From: an uncultured Lachnospiraceae bacterium
Lineage (GTDB): Bacteria > Bacillota > Clostridia > Lachnospirales > Lachnospiraceae
Reading direction: 5' to 3'
DNA: 64,000 nucleotides
NCBI GenBank assembly: GCA_900317555.1
Contig: ONHF01000016.1
Span: 1 to 64,000 of the forward strand
Positions within the stretch are counted from its first letter, which is position 1; every line of letters begins with the position of its first letter. Below, piece after piece: positions 31,086-40,178 of this stretch. A model generated the notes under the pieces. That model ran no database searches. It was not told where the DNA came from and saw only the letters and a program-made list of their open reading frames with translations. A program made the translations under genes and the position numbers.

Positions 31086-32411
31086 TCAGCCGAGTCTTCG
31101 CATTGTATCCGCAACCCGTTCCCGGATGACCTGTTCATCGAAGGTCTGAAGAATGCCGTCTTTTACGGTAACACGCCCGCCGACGATGACAGTCCGTACG
31201 GCTGTCGGCTCCATGGAATAGACGACGTTCGGAAGAACCTGCTCGAGAGAGTCACTGACAGGCATCATCGAGAAATCGTCCAGATCAATGCCGGTAAAAT
31301 CGGCCAGGCAGCCTTTCTCCACTCTGCCGGCGGGAAAGCCGAGAAGCCTCGCGCCGGTATCCGTGCCCATCCGGAACGTATCGTGGTAGTTGACGCACAG
31401 AGCATTGCAGGTTTTGGCCTTCTGCAGAAGAGAGCACATCCGCATTTCCTCGAATACGCTGATGCGGTTGTTGCCGCAGGCGCCGTCGGCGCCAAGAGCG
31501 ATCGGAACGCCGGCCTGCATCATAGCAGGGATGTCGGTGATGCCATCTGCCAGAAACATGTTGCTGGAAGGGCAGTAGATAAGACCCGCGCCTTTTTCTC
31601 CGAGAATGCGGATCTCCTCCGGCGTGAGATATACCCCGTGGATAATCACCAGAGAATCATCGACGACGCCGAGGGAATGCAGATATTGGAGAGGTGTCAT
31701 CCCGTCATGTTCCCTGCGGACCTGCTCGACCTCAAACGGCTCTTCGGCAACATGCATATGCATTCTGGTGCCAAGCTCCGCGGCAAGTTCGTGCCCTGCG
31801 AGTATCATTTCGGTCGATGCCGCGTGCAGCGAATGCGGAGCCGGAATAACACGCACCATCGGATCACGCAGATACTTGCTGTGCAGACGCCTGGTGTTTT
31901 CCACCGCGGCGGCAATGTTTTCCACATATCCTGCGGGCGCTCCGTCCCAGTCATACATCGTGCGCGCAAGACAGATCCGGATACCCAGATCCTTTGCGGC
32001 CTCGATGACGGCTTCATCGCTTTCCGTTCCATACGTATGCAGATAGAAGAATTCACCGACAGCGGTTACCCCGCGCTTCATCATTTCCGCAAAAGCAAAC
32101 AGCGCGCCGTTATAGATATCCTCGAGATTCATACGGGGAGAATAATGATAGAGAGACCGGTCCCGCCACTCGAGAAACGGACGGTCGGCGGCGATGCCGC
32201 GAAGAAGGATCTGAAAACAATGGCTGTGCGCGTTGACAGTGCCGGGGACCAGCGCCTGCCGCGGAAGTTCCATGACCTCCGCGGCAGGATAGCTTTGACG
32301 CAGCGTATCGGAAGAACCGATGTCTTTTATGGTATCGCCGTCAATCAGGACGGCGCCGCCGCGTTGGAATCCGCCGTCTTCAAAGAGCAGCTCCGGTATC
32401 AGTAGTTTCAT
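31086..32411 (-). CDS. hutF: amidohydrolase, probable formimidoylglutamate deiminase
   Basis: The protein has 441 residues. The metal site N-A-H-S-H-C-F-Q (about 62-69), HMHVAEEP (about 212-219), IIHGVYL (about 248) and LGADGACGNN (about 303-312) are those of the deaminase branch; N-A-H-S-H-x-F-Q is close to HutF. It would convert N-formimino-L-glutamate to N-formyl-L-glutamate and ammonia. Relatives deaminate guanine-type substrates, so the assignment rests partly on its place between hutI and hutU. Confidence 0.75.
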   Translation of the reverse strand: MKLLIPELLFEDGGFQRGGAVLIDGDTIKDIGSSDTLRQSYPAAEVMELPRQALVPGTVNAHSHCFQILLRGIAADRPFLEWRDRSLYHYSPRMNLEDIYNGALFAFAEMMKRGVTAVGEFFYLHTYGTESDEAVIEAAKDLGIRICLARTMYDWDGAPAGYVENIAAAVENTRRLHSKYLRDPMVRVIPAPHSLHAASTEMILAGHELAAELGTRMHMHVAEEPFEVEQVRREHDGMTPLQYLHSLGVVDDSLVIIHGVYLTPEEIRILGEKGAGLIYCPSSNMFLADGITDIPAMMQAGVPIALGADGACGNNRISVFEEMRMCSLLQKAKTCNALCVNYHDTFRMGTDTGARLLGFPAGRVEKGCLADFTGIDLDDFSMMPVSDSLEQVLPNVVYSMEPTAVRTVIVGGRVTVKDGILQTFDEQVIRERVADTMRRLG

Positions 32412-32438
32412 AAGATCACCGCTTCCTTCAGGCGCCGG

Positions 32439-34448
32439 TTACGCAAAGTGCTGCCTGACTGCTTCATGTACCATTTCACTGTCCGCAAGATACGGAATTG
32501 TGATCTGGCTTTCACCCTCATACTTTTTGTTGTAAGCGATCGCTGTTTCCATCGAATGTTCATTGCGTGCCCAGTTTCTTCTGGCAACGCCGCCCATGAC
32601 ATCCCACAGCAGTCCGCTCTTTATGACTTCATCGACGCGTCCGGAACCGTCCAGAACAAGTCCGAAGCCGCCGTTGATGGCTTTTCCGATGCCCACGCCG
32701 CCGCCGTTATGAAGCGCAACCAGACTCATGCCGCGGGCTGCGTTGCCGACATAGCATTGCACGGCCATATCTGCCATGACATTACTGCCATCCTTTATAT
32801 TGGAAGTTTCGCGGAACGGAGAGTCTGTGCCGGAAACATCGTGGTGATCTCTGCCCATCATGACAGGCCCGATCTCGCCGTTGCGAACCATTTCGTTGAA
32901 CTTGAGAGCGATTGCAACCCTGCCTTCCGCATCCTGATAGAGAATCCGGGCTTTCGTGCCGACGACGAGATGATTGTTCTCGGCCTCTTTGATCCAGTTA
33001 TAATTGTCGCGGTCCTGATAGCGACGGTTCACATCGATGCAGCTCATGGCGGCGTGATCTGTTTTGACGAGATCTTCGTCCTTTCCGGACAGGCAGACCC
33101 AGCGGAACGGCCCGTAGCCGTAATCGAAGAGCTGCGGTCCCATGATGTCTTCAACATAGGAAGGCAGGATAAAGCCGTCTTTGTCGTCCACGCCGTTTTT
33201 GGAGATCTCCTTCTCGCCGGCATCATAGACCGCCTTCAGGAACGAGTTGCCGTAATCGAAGAAGTAGGTTCCCTTATGCACCAGCGCCATGACAAGAGAA
33301 AAGTGTTTCCGAAGGGACCGGTCCACGAGCTCCCGGTACTTATCCGGATCTTCGGACAGCAGTTTTGTACGCTCGTCGAATGTGATGCCCTGCGGACAGT
33401 ACCCGCCTTCGTAGGCCGCGTGGCAGGAGGTCTGGTCAGAGCACAGATCCACATGAATATCATGGTCTGCGGCGTACTGCAAGAGATCCACGATATTGCC
33501 GTAATAGGCGATGGAGCGCGGCTTTCCGGCGCTCTGATATTTCTTCGCGGAGGCAAAACAAACCGCAAGGTCATCCGACCACTCGCTGACCCAGCCCTGA
33601 CGGAGCCTTGTCTCGATTCTCGAGAAATCAACCTCGGCGATAATGCCGACGCCGCCCGCGATTTCAATGGCTTTGGGCTGCGCGCCGCTCATGCCGCCAA
33701 GTCCCGAAGAGATAAAAAGCCGGCCGGAGAGGTTGCCGTCCTTGGGAATGCCGAGCTTGAGTCTGCCGGCGTTCAGGAGAGTGTTGTAAGTGCCATGCAC
33801 GATGCCCTGCGGCCCGATGTACATCCAGCCGCCGGCAGTCATCTGCCCGTAGTTCGCAACGCCCATTTCCTCGGCGATTTCCCAGTCGGAGAGGTTGTCA
33901 AACTCACCGACCATCAGAGCGTTGGTGATCGTGACACGCGGTGCCTCGGGTCTTGATTTGAACAGACCTACCGGATGGCCGCTCTCGATGACAAGCGTGG
34001 TATCTTCGGTCAGATTTTCGAGATACTTCTTGATCAGCCGGTACTGCATCCAGCTCTGGCATACACTTCCGGTTTCACCATAGGTGATCAGCTCGTAGGG
34101 GTAAAGCGCGACTTCAAAGTCAAGGTTGTTGTCGATCATGACCTGAAAGGCTTTGCCTTCGATGCACTTGCCTTTGTACTCGTCAATGGGCTTTCCGTAG
34201 ATCCTTCCCGCCGGACGGAAGCGGTAGCCGTAGATTCTGCCTCTTGTATAGAGCTCATTCAGAAACTCCGGGATCAGCTGCTTATGATACTTCGGGGGAA
34301 TATAGCGGAGCGCGTTTTTCAGGGCGGTTTCGGTCTGTGCCTCGCTCAGGCGAAAGCCTCTGGAGGGGGCTCTTCGGATGCCTTCCTCAAATGCCGGCAT
34401 CTCCGGAAGTTCATCGTCCAGTGTGAAAGTCATATAGTTTTCATTCAT
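32439..34448 (-). CDS. hutU: urocanate hydratase (long form)
   Basis: The protein has 669 residues. I place the start at the ATG at 34448, which overlaps the stop of the upstream amidohydrolase by four bases. The urocanase signature SSGLGGMSGAQPKAIEIAGG (about 247-266) binds NAD+, and SDQTSCHAAYEGGYCPQG holds the conserved catalytic-region Cys/His. It hydrates urocanate to imidazolone propionate. At about 670 residues it is the longer, UROC1-like form rather than the 555-residue enterobacterial form. No histidase gene is in the window. Confidence 0.93.
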   Translation of the reverse strand: MNENYMTFTLDDELPEMPAFEEGIRRAPSRGFRLSEAQTETALKNALRYIPPKYHKQLIPEFLNELYTRGRIYGYRFRPAGRIYGKPIDEYKGKCIEGKAFQVMIDNNLDFEVALYPYELITYGETGSVCQSWMQYRLIKKYLENLTEDTTLVIESGHPVGLFKSRPEAPRVTITNALMVGEFDNLSDWEIAEEMGVANYGQMTAGGWMYIGPQGIVHGTYNTLLNAGRLKLGIPKDGNLSGRLFISSGLGGMSGAQPKAIEIAGGVGIIAEVDFSRIETRLRQGWVSEWSDDLAVCFASAKKYQSAGKPRSIAYYGNIVDLLQYAADHDIHVDLCSDQTSCHAAYEGGYCPQGITFDERTKLLSEDPDKYRELVDRSLRKHFSLVMALVHKGTYFFDYGNSFLKAVYDAGEKEISKNGVDDKDGFILPSYVEDIMGPQLFDYGYGPFRWVCLSGKDEDLVKTDHAAMSCIDVNRRYQDRDNYNWIKEAENNHLVVGTKARILYQDAEGRVAIALKFNEMVRNGEIGPVMMGRDHHDVSGTDSPFRETSNIKDGSNVMADMAVQCYVGNAARGMSLVALHNGGGVGIGKAINGGFGLVLDGSGRVDEVIKSGLLWDVMGGVARRNWARNEHSMETAIAYNKKYEGESQITIPYLADSEMVHEAVRQHFA

Positions 34449-35758
34449 GATGCTGCCTCCCAATTGACTGCTGCAGCCGTTTCCGCAGGCTGCGGCTTTG
34501 CTGCGTCCATGCTCTGATCCAGTTCCAGAACGGCAAAGAGCATGGCATTTGCCGCTTTCACAATGTCCTCCGGCCTGCAGTACTCGCGGCGGCAGTGACC
34601 GTACCCGCCGACGCTCCGTACAAAGATCATTCCGGAAGGAGCAATCCGCTGCATGTTTGCCGCGTCGTGTCCGGCCATGCTGGTCAGCGTGACTTCGGGT
34701 TCTCCTTCGGCTGCCATTCCATGCAGAATGGCTTCCCGGACGAACGGATCGAGCGGCTGCGCTTTCTGATCGAGAAGGCACTCCCGCAGGACCTGAACGC
34801 CCCGCCTGCTGCGGGCCTTTTCAGCGGCTTCTTCGACAAAGCCCAGAACGAACTGCAGATCCTCGTCGTTCGAGGTACGGATATCAATAATGCCTTCCGC
34901 ACTGCCCGGGATAATATTGGCTTCATTCGGATGAAGATTCACATATCCCATGGTTGCGGTGACTTCCGGAGAATTTCTTTGCAGAGCGCCGCGCTCCAGA
35001 GCTGCCGCGATTTCGGAAAGCGATAGGAACGCGTCTTTTCTGTCCTGCATCATCGTCGTGCCCGCGTGATTGGATTCTCCTGTCACGGTAATCTTTTCCC
35101 GGTAAATGCCGGTAATGGAAGCGGCTGCGCCGACCGAAAGATCCCTGATTTCCAGCTGTCTTCCGAGTTCGTTGTGCGCTTCCAGAAAAGCCGCGATGTC
35201 GCCGGAATGCAGTCTCGCCTCGTCCAGATGATGCAGATTGCCGCCAAGTTCCTTCACAGCGTCCTCGAGCCGCACCTTTCCGCTCCTGTCTGTCTTTGAC
35301 AGCAGATCCTCTTTCGCCAGCCGGCCGCAGAGAACTTTGCTGCCGAGCGTTGAGAGATTAAAAGCGTTCGGCTCCTCCGCGGTAAAGGAAACAACGGCTA
35401 AAGGATGCCTTGTCGGGATTTGTCTTTCCAAAATGGTCTGCATGATCTCGGTGGCAATGATAACGCCCATGGCGCCGTCATACTTTCCGCCGTCTGGAAC
35501 CGCATCGTGGTGTGAGCCGAAGACAATCGGCGCGAGATTTTCCGACCCGTGCTTTTTGCCCCACAGATTCGCGATGGCGTCCGTGCCGGTTTCGAGTCCC
35601 ATCCGGGCCCACATTTCGAGTATCCATGCCCGTACCTGCCGGTCCGATTCCTGCGCGAATGCTCTGTCTATGCCGCCGTGCGGATTGATGCCGAACGTGG
35701 ACATCGCGGACAGATTGTCCAGCAGCCTGGCTCCGTTGACCAGTACACGTTCTCCCAT
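34445..35758 (-). CDS. M20-type Zn amidohydrolase (carbamoylase/allantoate hydrolase family)
   Basis: The protein has 437 residues. The metal-binding pattern FGSHHDAVPDGGKYDGAMGV (about 81-100), EEPNAF (about 127-132) and the dimer-domain motif VTGESNHAGTTMM (about 228-240) identify the hydantoinase/carbamoylase family. It is the first gene of the hut operon and is coupled to hutU. The pathway here makes N-formylglutamate but no HutG is visible, so this enzyme may deformylate it; that is an inference. Confidence 0.85.
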   Translation of the reverse strand: MGERVLVNGARLLDNLSAMSTFGINPHGGIDRAFAQESDRQVRAWILEMWARMGLETGTDAIANLWGKKHGSENLAPIVFGSHHDAVPDGGKYDGAMGVIIATEIMQTILERQIPTRHPLAVVSFTAEEPNAFNLSTLGSKVLCGRLAKEDLLSKTDRSGKVRLEDAVKELGGNLHHLDEARLHSGDIAAFLEAHNELGRQLEIRDLSVGAAASITGIYREKITVTGESNHAGTTMMQDRKDAFLSLSEIAAALERGALQRNSPEVTATMGYVNLHPNEANIIPGSAEGIIDIRTSNDEDLQFVLGFVEEAAEKARSRRGVQVLRECLLDQKAQPLDPFVREAILHGMAAEGEPEVTLTSMAGHDAANMQRIAPSGMIFVRSVGGYGHCRREYCRPEDIVKAANAMLFAVLELDQSMDAAKPQPAETAAAVNWEAAS

Positions 35759-35840
35759 ATTCTGCCTCCTTCCTTTGGAGCTTAAACGAACGTGACCATA
35801 TCCGGGTCCTCATGTATTTGTAACTGAATGATTATGCGTT

Positions 35841-35875
35841 CATTCCGAAGAACACATATGTAATGATTTCATTAC
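35841..35875. promoter_or_regulatory. RpiR-type operator upstream of the hut operon
   Basis: GTAATGATTTCATTAC (35860-35875) is a perfect 7-bp palindrome with a TT centre. It is preceded by CATTCCGAAGAACACA (35841-35856). Nearly the same composite sequence lies before the ABC operon at 38878-38911, and related half-sites lie before rpiR. It is probably the binding site of the regulator encoded at 35978-36838. Confidence 0.65.
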
Positions 35876-35977
35876 CAAAAGAGTAACAAAAAATGTCAGA
35901 AGGTATTGCGCCTCCTGACATCTTTGTCTGATATCTGAAAGATATAGCACGATCTGCCGCACGTGTCAACTGCCGTC

Positions 35978-36838
35978 TTAACCGATATAGGCATTTTCTT
36001 CCTTTTCGAGCTGTTCGATCTTTGCGAGCCGCTCTTCAAGTCCCGGCATTTTTCTGGCAGCGTCCGAGACAAGCAGGTTTAAAAACATAATCGGCGTACT
36101 GTAAATGTCGAAGATCGAAGCTACGGTTGTCGGAATGAGCACGACGTTGTCCGCGTGCGCGCAAAGCGGAGAGAAGCGGCTGTCCGTTACGGCGTGAATA
36201 TAAAATCCGGCCTTTTTCAGTTCCGCCATTTTCTCTGTGAGCACCCGGGGATACCGGGGAAGTCCGACCGCGATAATGCCGGTTGTTTCGGGATGATGGT
36301 GCAGGCTGACAAGATCCCAGTCGGAGCCGGGTGTTACGAGAAAGACGCCGTCCCGCAGTTTGTCGAGGATATATTTGGTGTAAGGAAGGAGTGTCGCGCT
36401 CATCCGCGCGGATAACAGAACCAGCTCCTGTTTGCCGGCAACGCACTCTACCAGCTTTTCATATTCCGGAAGGGCGGTGATTTCTTTCAGAGAGCGGATG
36501 TTCAGGGTCTCCTTCGCGATCACGTCCTCGGTATGATGCTGGCTCGCGGCAGTGTAATGATAGCGCCTCGGTGCGGAAAAATCGCGAGAGACAAGGCGCT
36601 GCAGACTCCGCAGGAAATCCGAATATCCGCGGTAACCCATCGCGATGCAGAACTTGGAAACACTGCCCTGACTGATGCCCAGCACTTCCGCAAGATTTTC
36701 TGCTGTCATGAAGATAACCTGCATGTATTCCTGCTCGATATAAGCCGCGATTCTTCTGTAAACCGGAGAAGCCTCGGAAATCCGCAGCATCAGACTCGTG
36801 AGCTCTTCCATGGATTTGCATTCGTTTTGTTTTGCCAT
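35978..36838 (-). CDS. RpiR/MurR-family regulator
   Basis: The protein has 286 residues. An N-terminal RpiR HTH (TAENLAEVLGISQGSVSKFC, about 45-64) is followed by a SIS domain (about 125-255; ELVLLSARMSATLLPYTKYI, then GIIAVGLPRYPRVLTEKMAE) that normally senses a phosphosugar or related metabolite. It lies between the hut operon and the aconitase X genes. Matching palindromes sit in front of hut, its own gene and the ABC operon, so it is likely the local regulator and autoregulated. Confidence 0.88.
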   Translation of the reverse strand: MAKQNECKSMEELTSLMLRISEASPVYRRIAAYIEQEYMQVIFMTAENLAEVLGISQGSVSKFCIAMGYRGYSDFLRSLQRLVSRDFSAPRRYHYTAASQHHTEDVIAKETLNIRSLKEITALPEYEKLVECVAGKQELVLLSARMSATLLPYTKYILDKLRDGVFLVTPGSDWDLVSLHHHPETTGIIAVGLPRYPRVLTEKMAELKKAGFYIHAVTDSRFSPLCAHADNVVLIPTTVASIFDIYSTPIMFLNLLVSDAARKMPGLEERLAKIEQLEKEENAYIG

Positions 36839-36868
36839 ATTCTGCGTCCTCTGCGTATATCCCGCATG

Positions 36869-36905
36869 GTTGAATGAAATGATTACAGATCATGTATCTG
36901 TAATG
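36869..36905. promoter_or_regulatory. palindromes in the rpiR promoter
   Basis: TGAATGAAATGATTAC (36870-36885) resembles the hut/ABC operator. It runs into a second palindrome, ATTACAGAT (36882-36890) with ATCTGTAAT (36896-36904), perfect over nine bases. The position directly upstream of the rpiR start suggests autoregulation. Confidence 0.55.
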
Positions 36906-37001
36906 AATATACAACGAAAGACTACCGTTAAATGAAGGTTTTTGCAAGGAAAAACCGAGGGCGGCAGGAATGAAATCCCATGATTTTTATAAAAAAACCA
37001 C

Positions 37002-37131
37002 TTTACAAAAACCGGGAGACCATTTATGATTGCGATTAATCAAACAGTGAGTGGCACGGGAAGAATTTTCTTACGTGTGCCTTTCGGCAGAGACGCCGGT
37101 TTCGGATGAGAAGCCGGCGCCTCTTTTTTAA
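37002..37131 (+). promoter_or_regulatory. aconitase X promoter and structured leader ending in a terminator
   Basis: TTTACA (37002-37007) and TATGAT (37025-37030) are 17 bases apart. The leader that follows contains a hairpin GGCAC.../...GTGCC (about 37052-37082). A G/C-rich stem GACGCCGG with CCGGCGCCT then ends in six T residues (about 37091-37131), all before the aconitase X ribosome binding site. This is the arrangement of a transcription attenuator or riboswitch. I recognise no known class. Confidence 0.6.
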
Positions 37132-37159
37132 TTCTTTCCCGCCACGGAAAGGATGAGCC

Positions 37160-38365
37160 ATGAAACTTACCAGAGAACAGCAGGACATGCTGGACGGCAA
37201 ATACGGCCGGGGAACCGCGTACGCGATGAAAATCGAGACTGCGATCGGCGAATCGTTTGACGCTCCGTATATGGTCCCGATCACAAGAGCCCACGTCGCG
37301 CTGTCCAATCAGGACGCGGATCTTTGGTTCGCGGAGAAGCTATTGTCTTTAGGAGCGCACTGCCGCGTTTCACCTACGGTCAATCCCGGATTCTGTGTTT
37401 CGTTCTTCCGGGAGCATGGCATGGTCAGTGAAGAGGACGCGAAGATGATGATGCGTACGCATAACGCCTACAAGGGTCTTGGCGCAACACTGACATACAA
37501 CTGCACGCCGTATGTCGGGACCAATGTCCCGCACTTTGGTGAGATCTGCGCATTCTCCGAGTCCAGCGCGACGCCGTTTGTCAATTCCGTCTGGGGAGCC
37601 AGAAGCAACAGAGAGGGCGCCAACAGTGCTTTGTGTGCAGCGATCACCGGCTTTGTGCCGTACTACGGGCTGCTTCTTGACGAAAACCGGAAGGGCAATA
37701 TTCTGGTTCATGTGGAGGCCGACATGAAGAGTGATTTTGAATATCATCTTCTCGGCTACTGCGGTAAGAAAATCGGACCGGGCATTCCGGTCTTTGAAGG
37801 GCTGCCAGAACAGATCTCAATGGAATCCCTGACAAATCTGGGCGCGCAGCTCAACACGTCCGGCGCTTATGGTATGTATCATATCCTCGGTTTTACACCT
37901 GAAGCGCAGACGCTGGAACAGGCCTTCAGCGGTAAGAAACCGGAGCGGGAAGTGGTCATCACCAATCAGGATCTTACGGATATTCTGGAAGAGATCTCAT
38001 GTGAAGGAAACCGGAAGATTGATTTTGCAATGTTCGGCTGCCCGCATTTTACACTGGATCAGACGCGCCATATCGCGGAGCGGCTTGATGGAAAGAAGCT
38101 GAAAGTGCCGCTGTGGGTTCTGACTTCCTACCATGTCAAGGAGTTGTGCGACAGAATGGGAATCACGGAAAAGATCGAGTATGCCGGAGGCAATGTGATT
38201 CCGGATACCTGTCCGGATCAGCCCTGCTGGAACTGGCTGGGAGGGAAGACCGGCGTTACGGAATCGCCCAAGTGCGCGTATTATCCGAAGAGGCGCGGCA
38301 TCAATTTCGTAATCCGCAATCTGGACAGTTGTATCGACGCGGCGCTTACCGGGGAGGTGAGATGA
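37160..38365 (+). CDS. aconitase X catalytic subunit (large)
   Basis: The protein has 401 residues and belongs to the AcnX/DUF521 family. NPGFCVSFFREHG, ATLTYNCTPYVGTNVPHFGE and GCPHFTLDQ carry the cysteines and polar residues expected around the Fe-S or metal site. CWNWLGGKTGVTESPKCAYYP closes the protein. Bacterial members act as cis-3-hydroxy-L-proline dehydratases; archaeal ones dehydrate mevalonate 5-phosphate. Location beside amino-acid catabolism genes favours the hydroxyproline-type reaction. The small subunit follows with overlap. Confidence 0.85.
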   Translation: MKLTREQQDMLDGKYGRGTAYAMKIETAIGESFDAPYMVPITRAHVALSNQDADLWFAEKLLSLGAHCRVSPTVNPGFCVSFFREHGMVSEEDAKMMMRTHNAYKGLGATLTYNCTPYVGTNVPHFGEICAFSESSATPFVNSVWGARSNREGANSALCAAITGFVPYYGLLLDENRKGNILVHVEADMKSDFEYHLLGYCGKKIGPGIPVFEGLPEQISMESLTNLGAQLNTSGAYGMYHILGFTPEAQTLEQAFSGKKPEREVVITNQDLTDILEEISCEGNRKIDFAMFGCPHFTLDQTRHIAERLDGKKLKVPLWVLTSYHVKELCDRMGITEKIEYAGGNVIPDTCPDQPCWNWLGGKTGVTESPKCAYYPKRRGINFVIRNLDSCIDAALTGEVR

Positions 38366-38787
38366 TGAGCAGACGTTATTTCTGTCATAAAATTTCCGAA
38401 GGGAAAGCCCGGGGCAGCGCGCTTGTATCTTCGGATGAGATTATGTTTTATCTGATCCGGCCGGAAAGCGGGATCGTGATCGAGAAGGGGCATTCTCTTT
38501 GCGGGCAGTCCGTAGCCGGGCAGATTCTGATCTTTCCGGGCGGGAAAGGGTCCAGCGTCGTGCAGGCGGACGGTTTGTTCCAGCTGAACAAAAACGGCAA
38601 TCTTCCGAAAGCCATGATTATTCAGTATCCGGAAACCGTGCTGGTTTCCAGCGCCATCATTATGGATATTCCGATGGTTGACCGCGTTGATCCCGCGTTT
38701 TATAAGGAGATCCAAACCGGGGATCAGGTCGAAGTCAACGCGGATGAAGGGTATATTGAAGTCGTTTCCGCGCAGGGCGAGGCATAA
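38365..38787 (+). CDS. aconitase X swivel subunit (small)
   Basis: The protein has about 140 residues. Two ATG codons (38362 and 38365) follow GGAGGTGAG; the second has better spacing. The family features GKARGSALVSSDEIMFYLI and GKGSSVVQADGLFQLNKNG are present. It supplies the swivel domain that closes over the active site of the large subunit. Coupling to the large gene is tight (1-4 base overlap). Confidence 0.85.
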   Translation: MSRRYFCHKISEGKARGSALVSSDEIMFYLIRPESGIVIEKGHSLCGQSVAGQILIFPGGKGSSVVQADGLFQLNKNGNLPKAMIIQYPETVLVSSAIIMDIPMVDRVDPAFYKEIQTGDQVEVNADEGYIEVVSAQGEA

Positions 38788-38840
38788 GAAATTAACAAAA
38801 TAATGGCGATTACGGAATAAATATTGTGACAATTTCAATA

Positions 38841-38911
38841 TTTACATTTTCACGGAATCGGTTATGATTATTGTATTCATTCCGATACGAACACAGTAAT
38901 GAAATCATTAT
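38841..38911 (+). promoter_or_regulatory. promoter and RpiR-type operator of the ABC operon
   Basis: TTTACA (38841-38846) and TATGAT (38863-38868) are 16 bases apart. Just downstream lies CATTCCGATACGAACACA (38878-38895) followed by GTAATGAAATCATTAT (38896-38911), nearly identical to the hut operator. A site at +5 to +35 suggests repression by roadblock or occlusion. Confidence 0.7.
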
Positions 38912-38984
38912 TCAATCAGCGAGGCAAAGGCGTCCGGAGATATTCTCCAGGCGCCTTTTGTTCATTTCATGAGGAGGTATAAGA

Positions 38985-40100
38985 ATGAAAAAGAGATTTG
39001 TCATGAGTCTGACTTTGGCTGCTTTGTCAGCCGGAATGCTTGCAGCTTGCGGCTCCAAAACCAGTGCTCCCGCAGCTTCTTCATCCGCTTCATCGGAAGC
39101 GGCGAGCGCGCCTGCAGCCGCGACAACCGAAGCCGCGGCAGCTGTGACCGAAGCTCCGGCGGCAGGAACAACGGAAGCCGCAGCTTCTTCCGGAGACGCC
39201 ATGTACGATGGGAAAGTTCTTCTGGGACATGCCTCGTGGATCGGATTTGCACCTCTGAACCTCGCCGATGATATGGGCTTTTTCGAAAAGTACGGCGTTG
39301 ACTGTGATATCGAGTCGTTCGAGTCCAAGGCGGATTCCAGAGCAGCGCTTGCGGCCGGCAGAATTCAGGGCATTTCCACTACGGTGGATACACAGGTCAT
39401 GAGCCGTGCGCAGGGCGTAAATCTCCAGATCGTTCTTGCGGAAGATACTTCCAGCGGCGGTGACGGCATATCCGCTATCAAGGATATCAAGGATTTCAAG
39501 GATCTGAAGGGACATACCGTTGCTCTGGATACTTCGGGCGGCGCGTCCTATTTCTGGTTCAACTATCTGCTGCAGCAAAATGACATGAAGATGGATGATA
39601 TGAAGATTCAGAACATGTCCTCGGGCGATGCGGGCGCAGCCTTTGTCGCGGGCAAGGTTGACGCCGCGATTACCTGGGAGCCATGGCTTTCCAGAGCAAA
39701 GGAAGCCCCGAACGGTCACATCCTGATTGATTCCAGTGAGACGCCCGGCATCATCGTCGACTGCCTCGCAATGGATCAGGATTTTGCCGCCAAGTACCCC
39801 GGAACCGTGAAAGGTATCTGCGAAGCCTGGTATGACGCTCTGGATTACATCAAAACAAACCCCGAAGACGCCTACAAGATCCTGATGAAGTACACCGGCG
39901 ATGACACGACGGACGCGGTTGCGGGCGAACTGTCAGGCGTCACGCTTTATGACAAGGAAGCGAACGAGAAGTATTTCGGCGGCGAGATTCAGAAGGTCGC
40001 GAAGATGGCCTCGGATCTGTGGCTCGATAACAAGCTGATCGACAGCGCCGTTTCTCCGGATGATGTCATCAATGGCAGCTTCATTTCCGGAACCGACTAA
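38985..40100 (+). CDS. ABC transporter substrate-binding lipoprotein (SsuA/TauA/NMT1 type)
   Basis: The protein has 371 residues. The signal peptide ends at lipobox LAACG (Cys about 22). A long Ala/Ser/Thr linker (about 25-70) precedes the binding domain, which starts LGHASWIGFAPLNLADDMGF and contains TVALDTSGGASYFWFNYLLQ. The NMT1-like fold binds small organic nitrogen or sulfur compounds. Its operator is shared with the hut operon, so urocanate, histidine-derived or hydroxyproline-type ligands are candidates. Confidence 0.88.
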   Translation: MKKRFVMSLTLAALSAGMLAACGSKTSAPAASSSASSEAASAPAAATTEAAAAVTEAPAAGTTEAAASSGDAMYDGKVLLGHASWIGFAPLNLADDMGFFEKYGVDCDIESFESKADSRAALAAGRIQGISTTVDTQVMSRAQGVNLQIVLAEDTSSGGDGISAIKDIKDFKDLKGHTVALDTSGGASYFWFNYLLQQNDMKMDDMKIQNMSSGDAGAAFVAGKVDAAITWEPWLSRAKEAPNGHILIDSSETPGIIVDCLAMDQDFAAKYPGTVKGICEAWYDALDYIKTNPEDAYKILMKYTGDDTTDAVAGELSGVTLYDKEANEKYFGGEIQKVAKMASDLWLDNKLIDSAVSPDDVINGSFISGTD

Positions 40101-40178
40101 AAATTGTTCAGCATTTCTGTCCGGCTGCTTCGTCCAAACGGACCCGGCAGCCGGACACGGTTAATGAGGTGACGTGAC

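Noticed and set aside
30222..32405. 727-codon open frame on the plus strand antisense to hutI and hutF
   Set aside because: The minus strand encodes clear amidohydrolases with metal motifs; the plus frame has no start signal and a composition typical of antisense to GC-rich genes.
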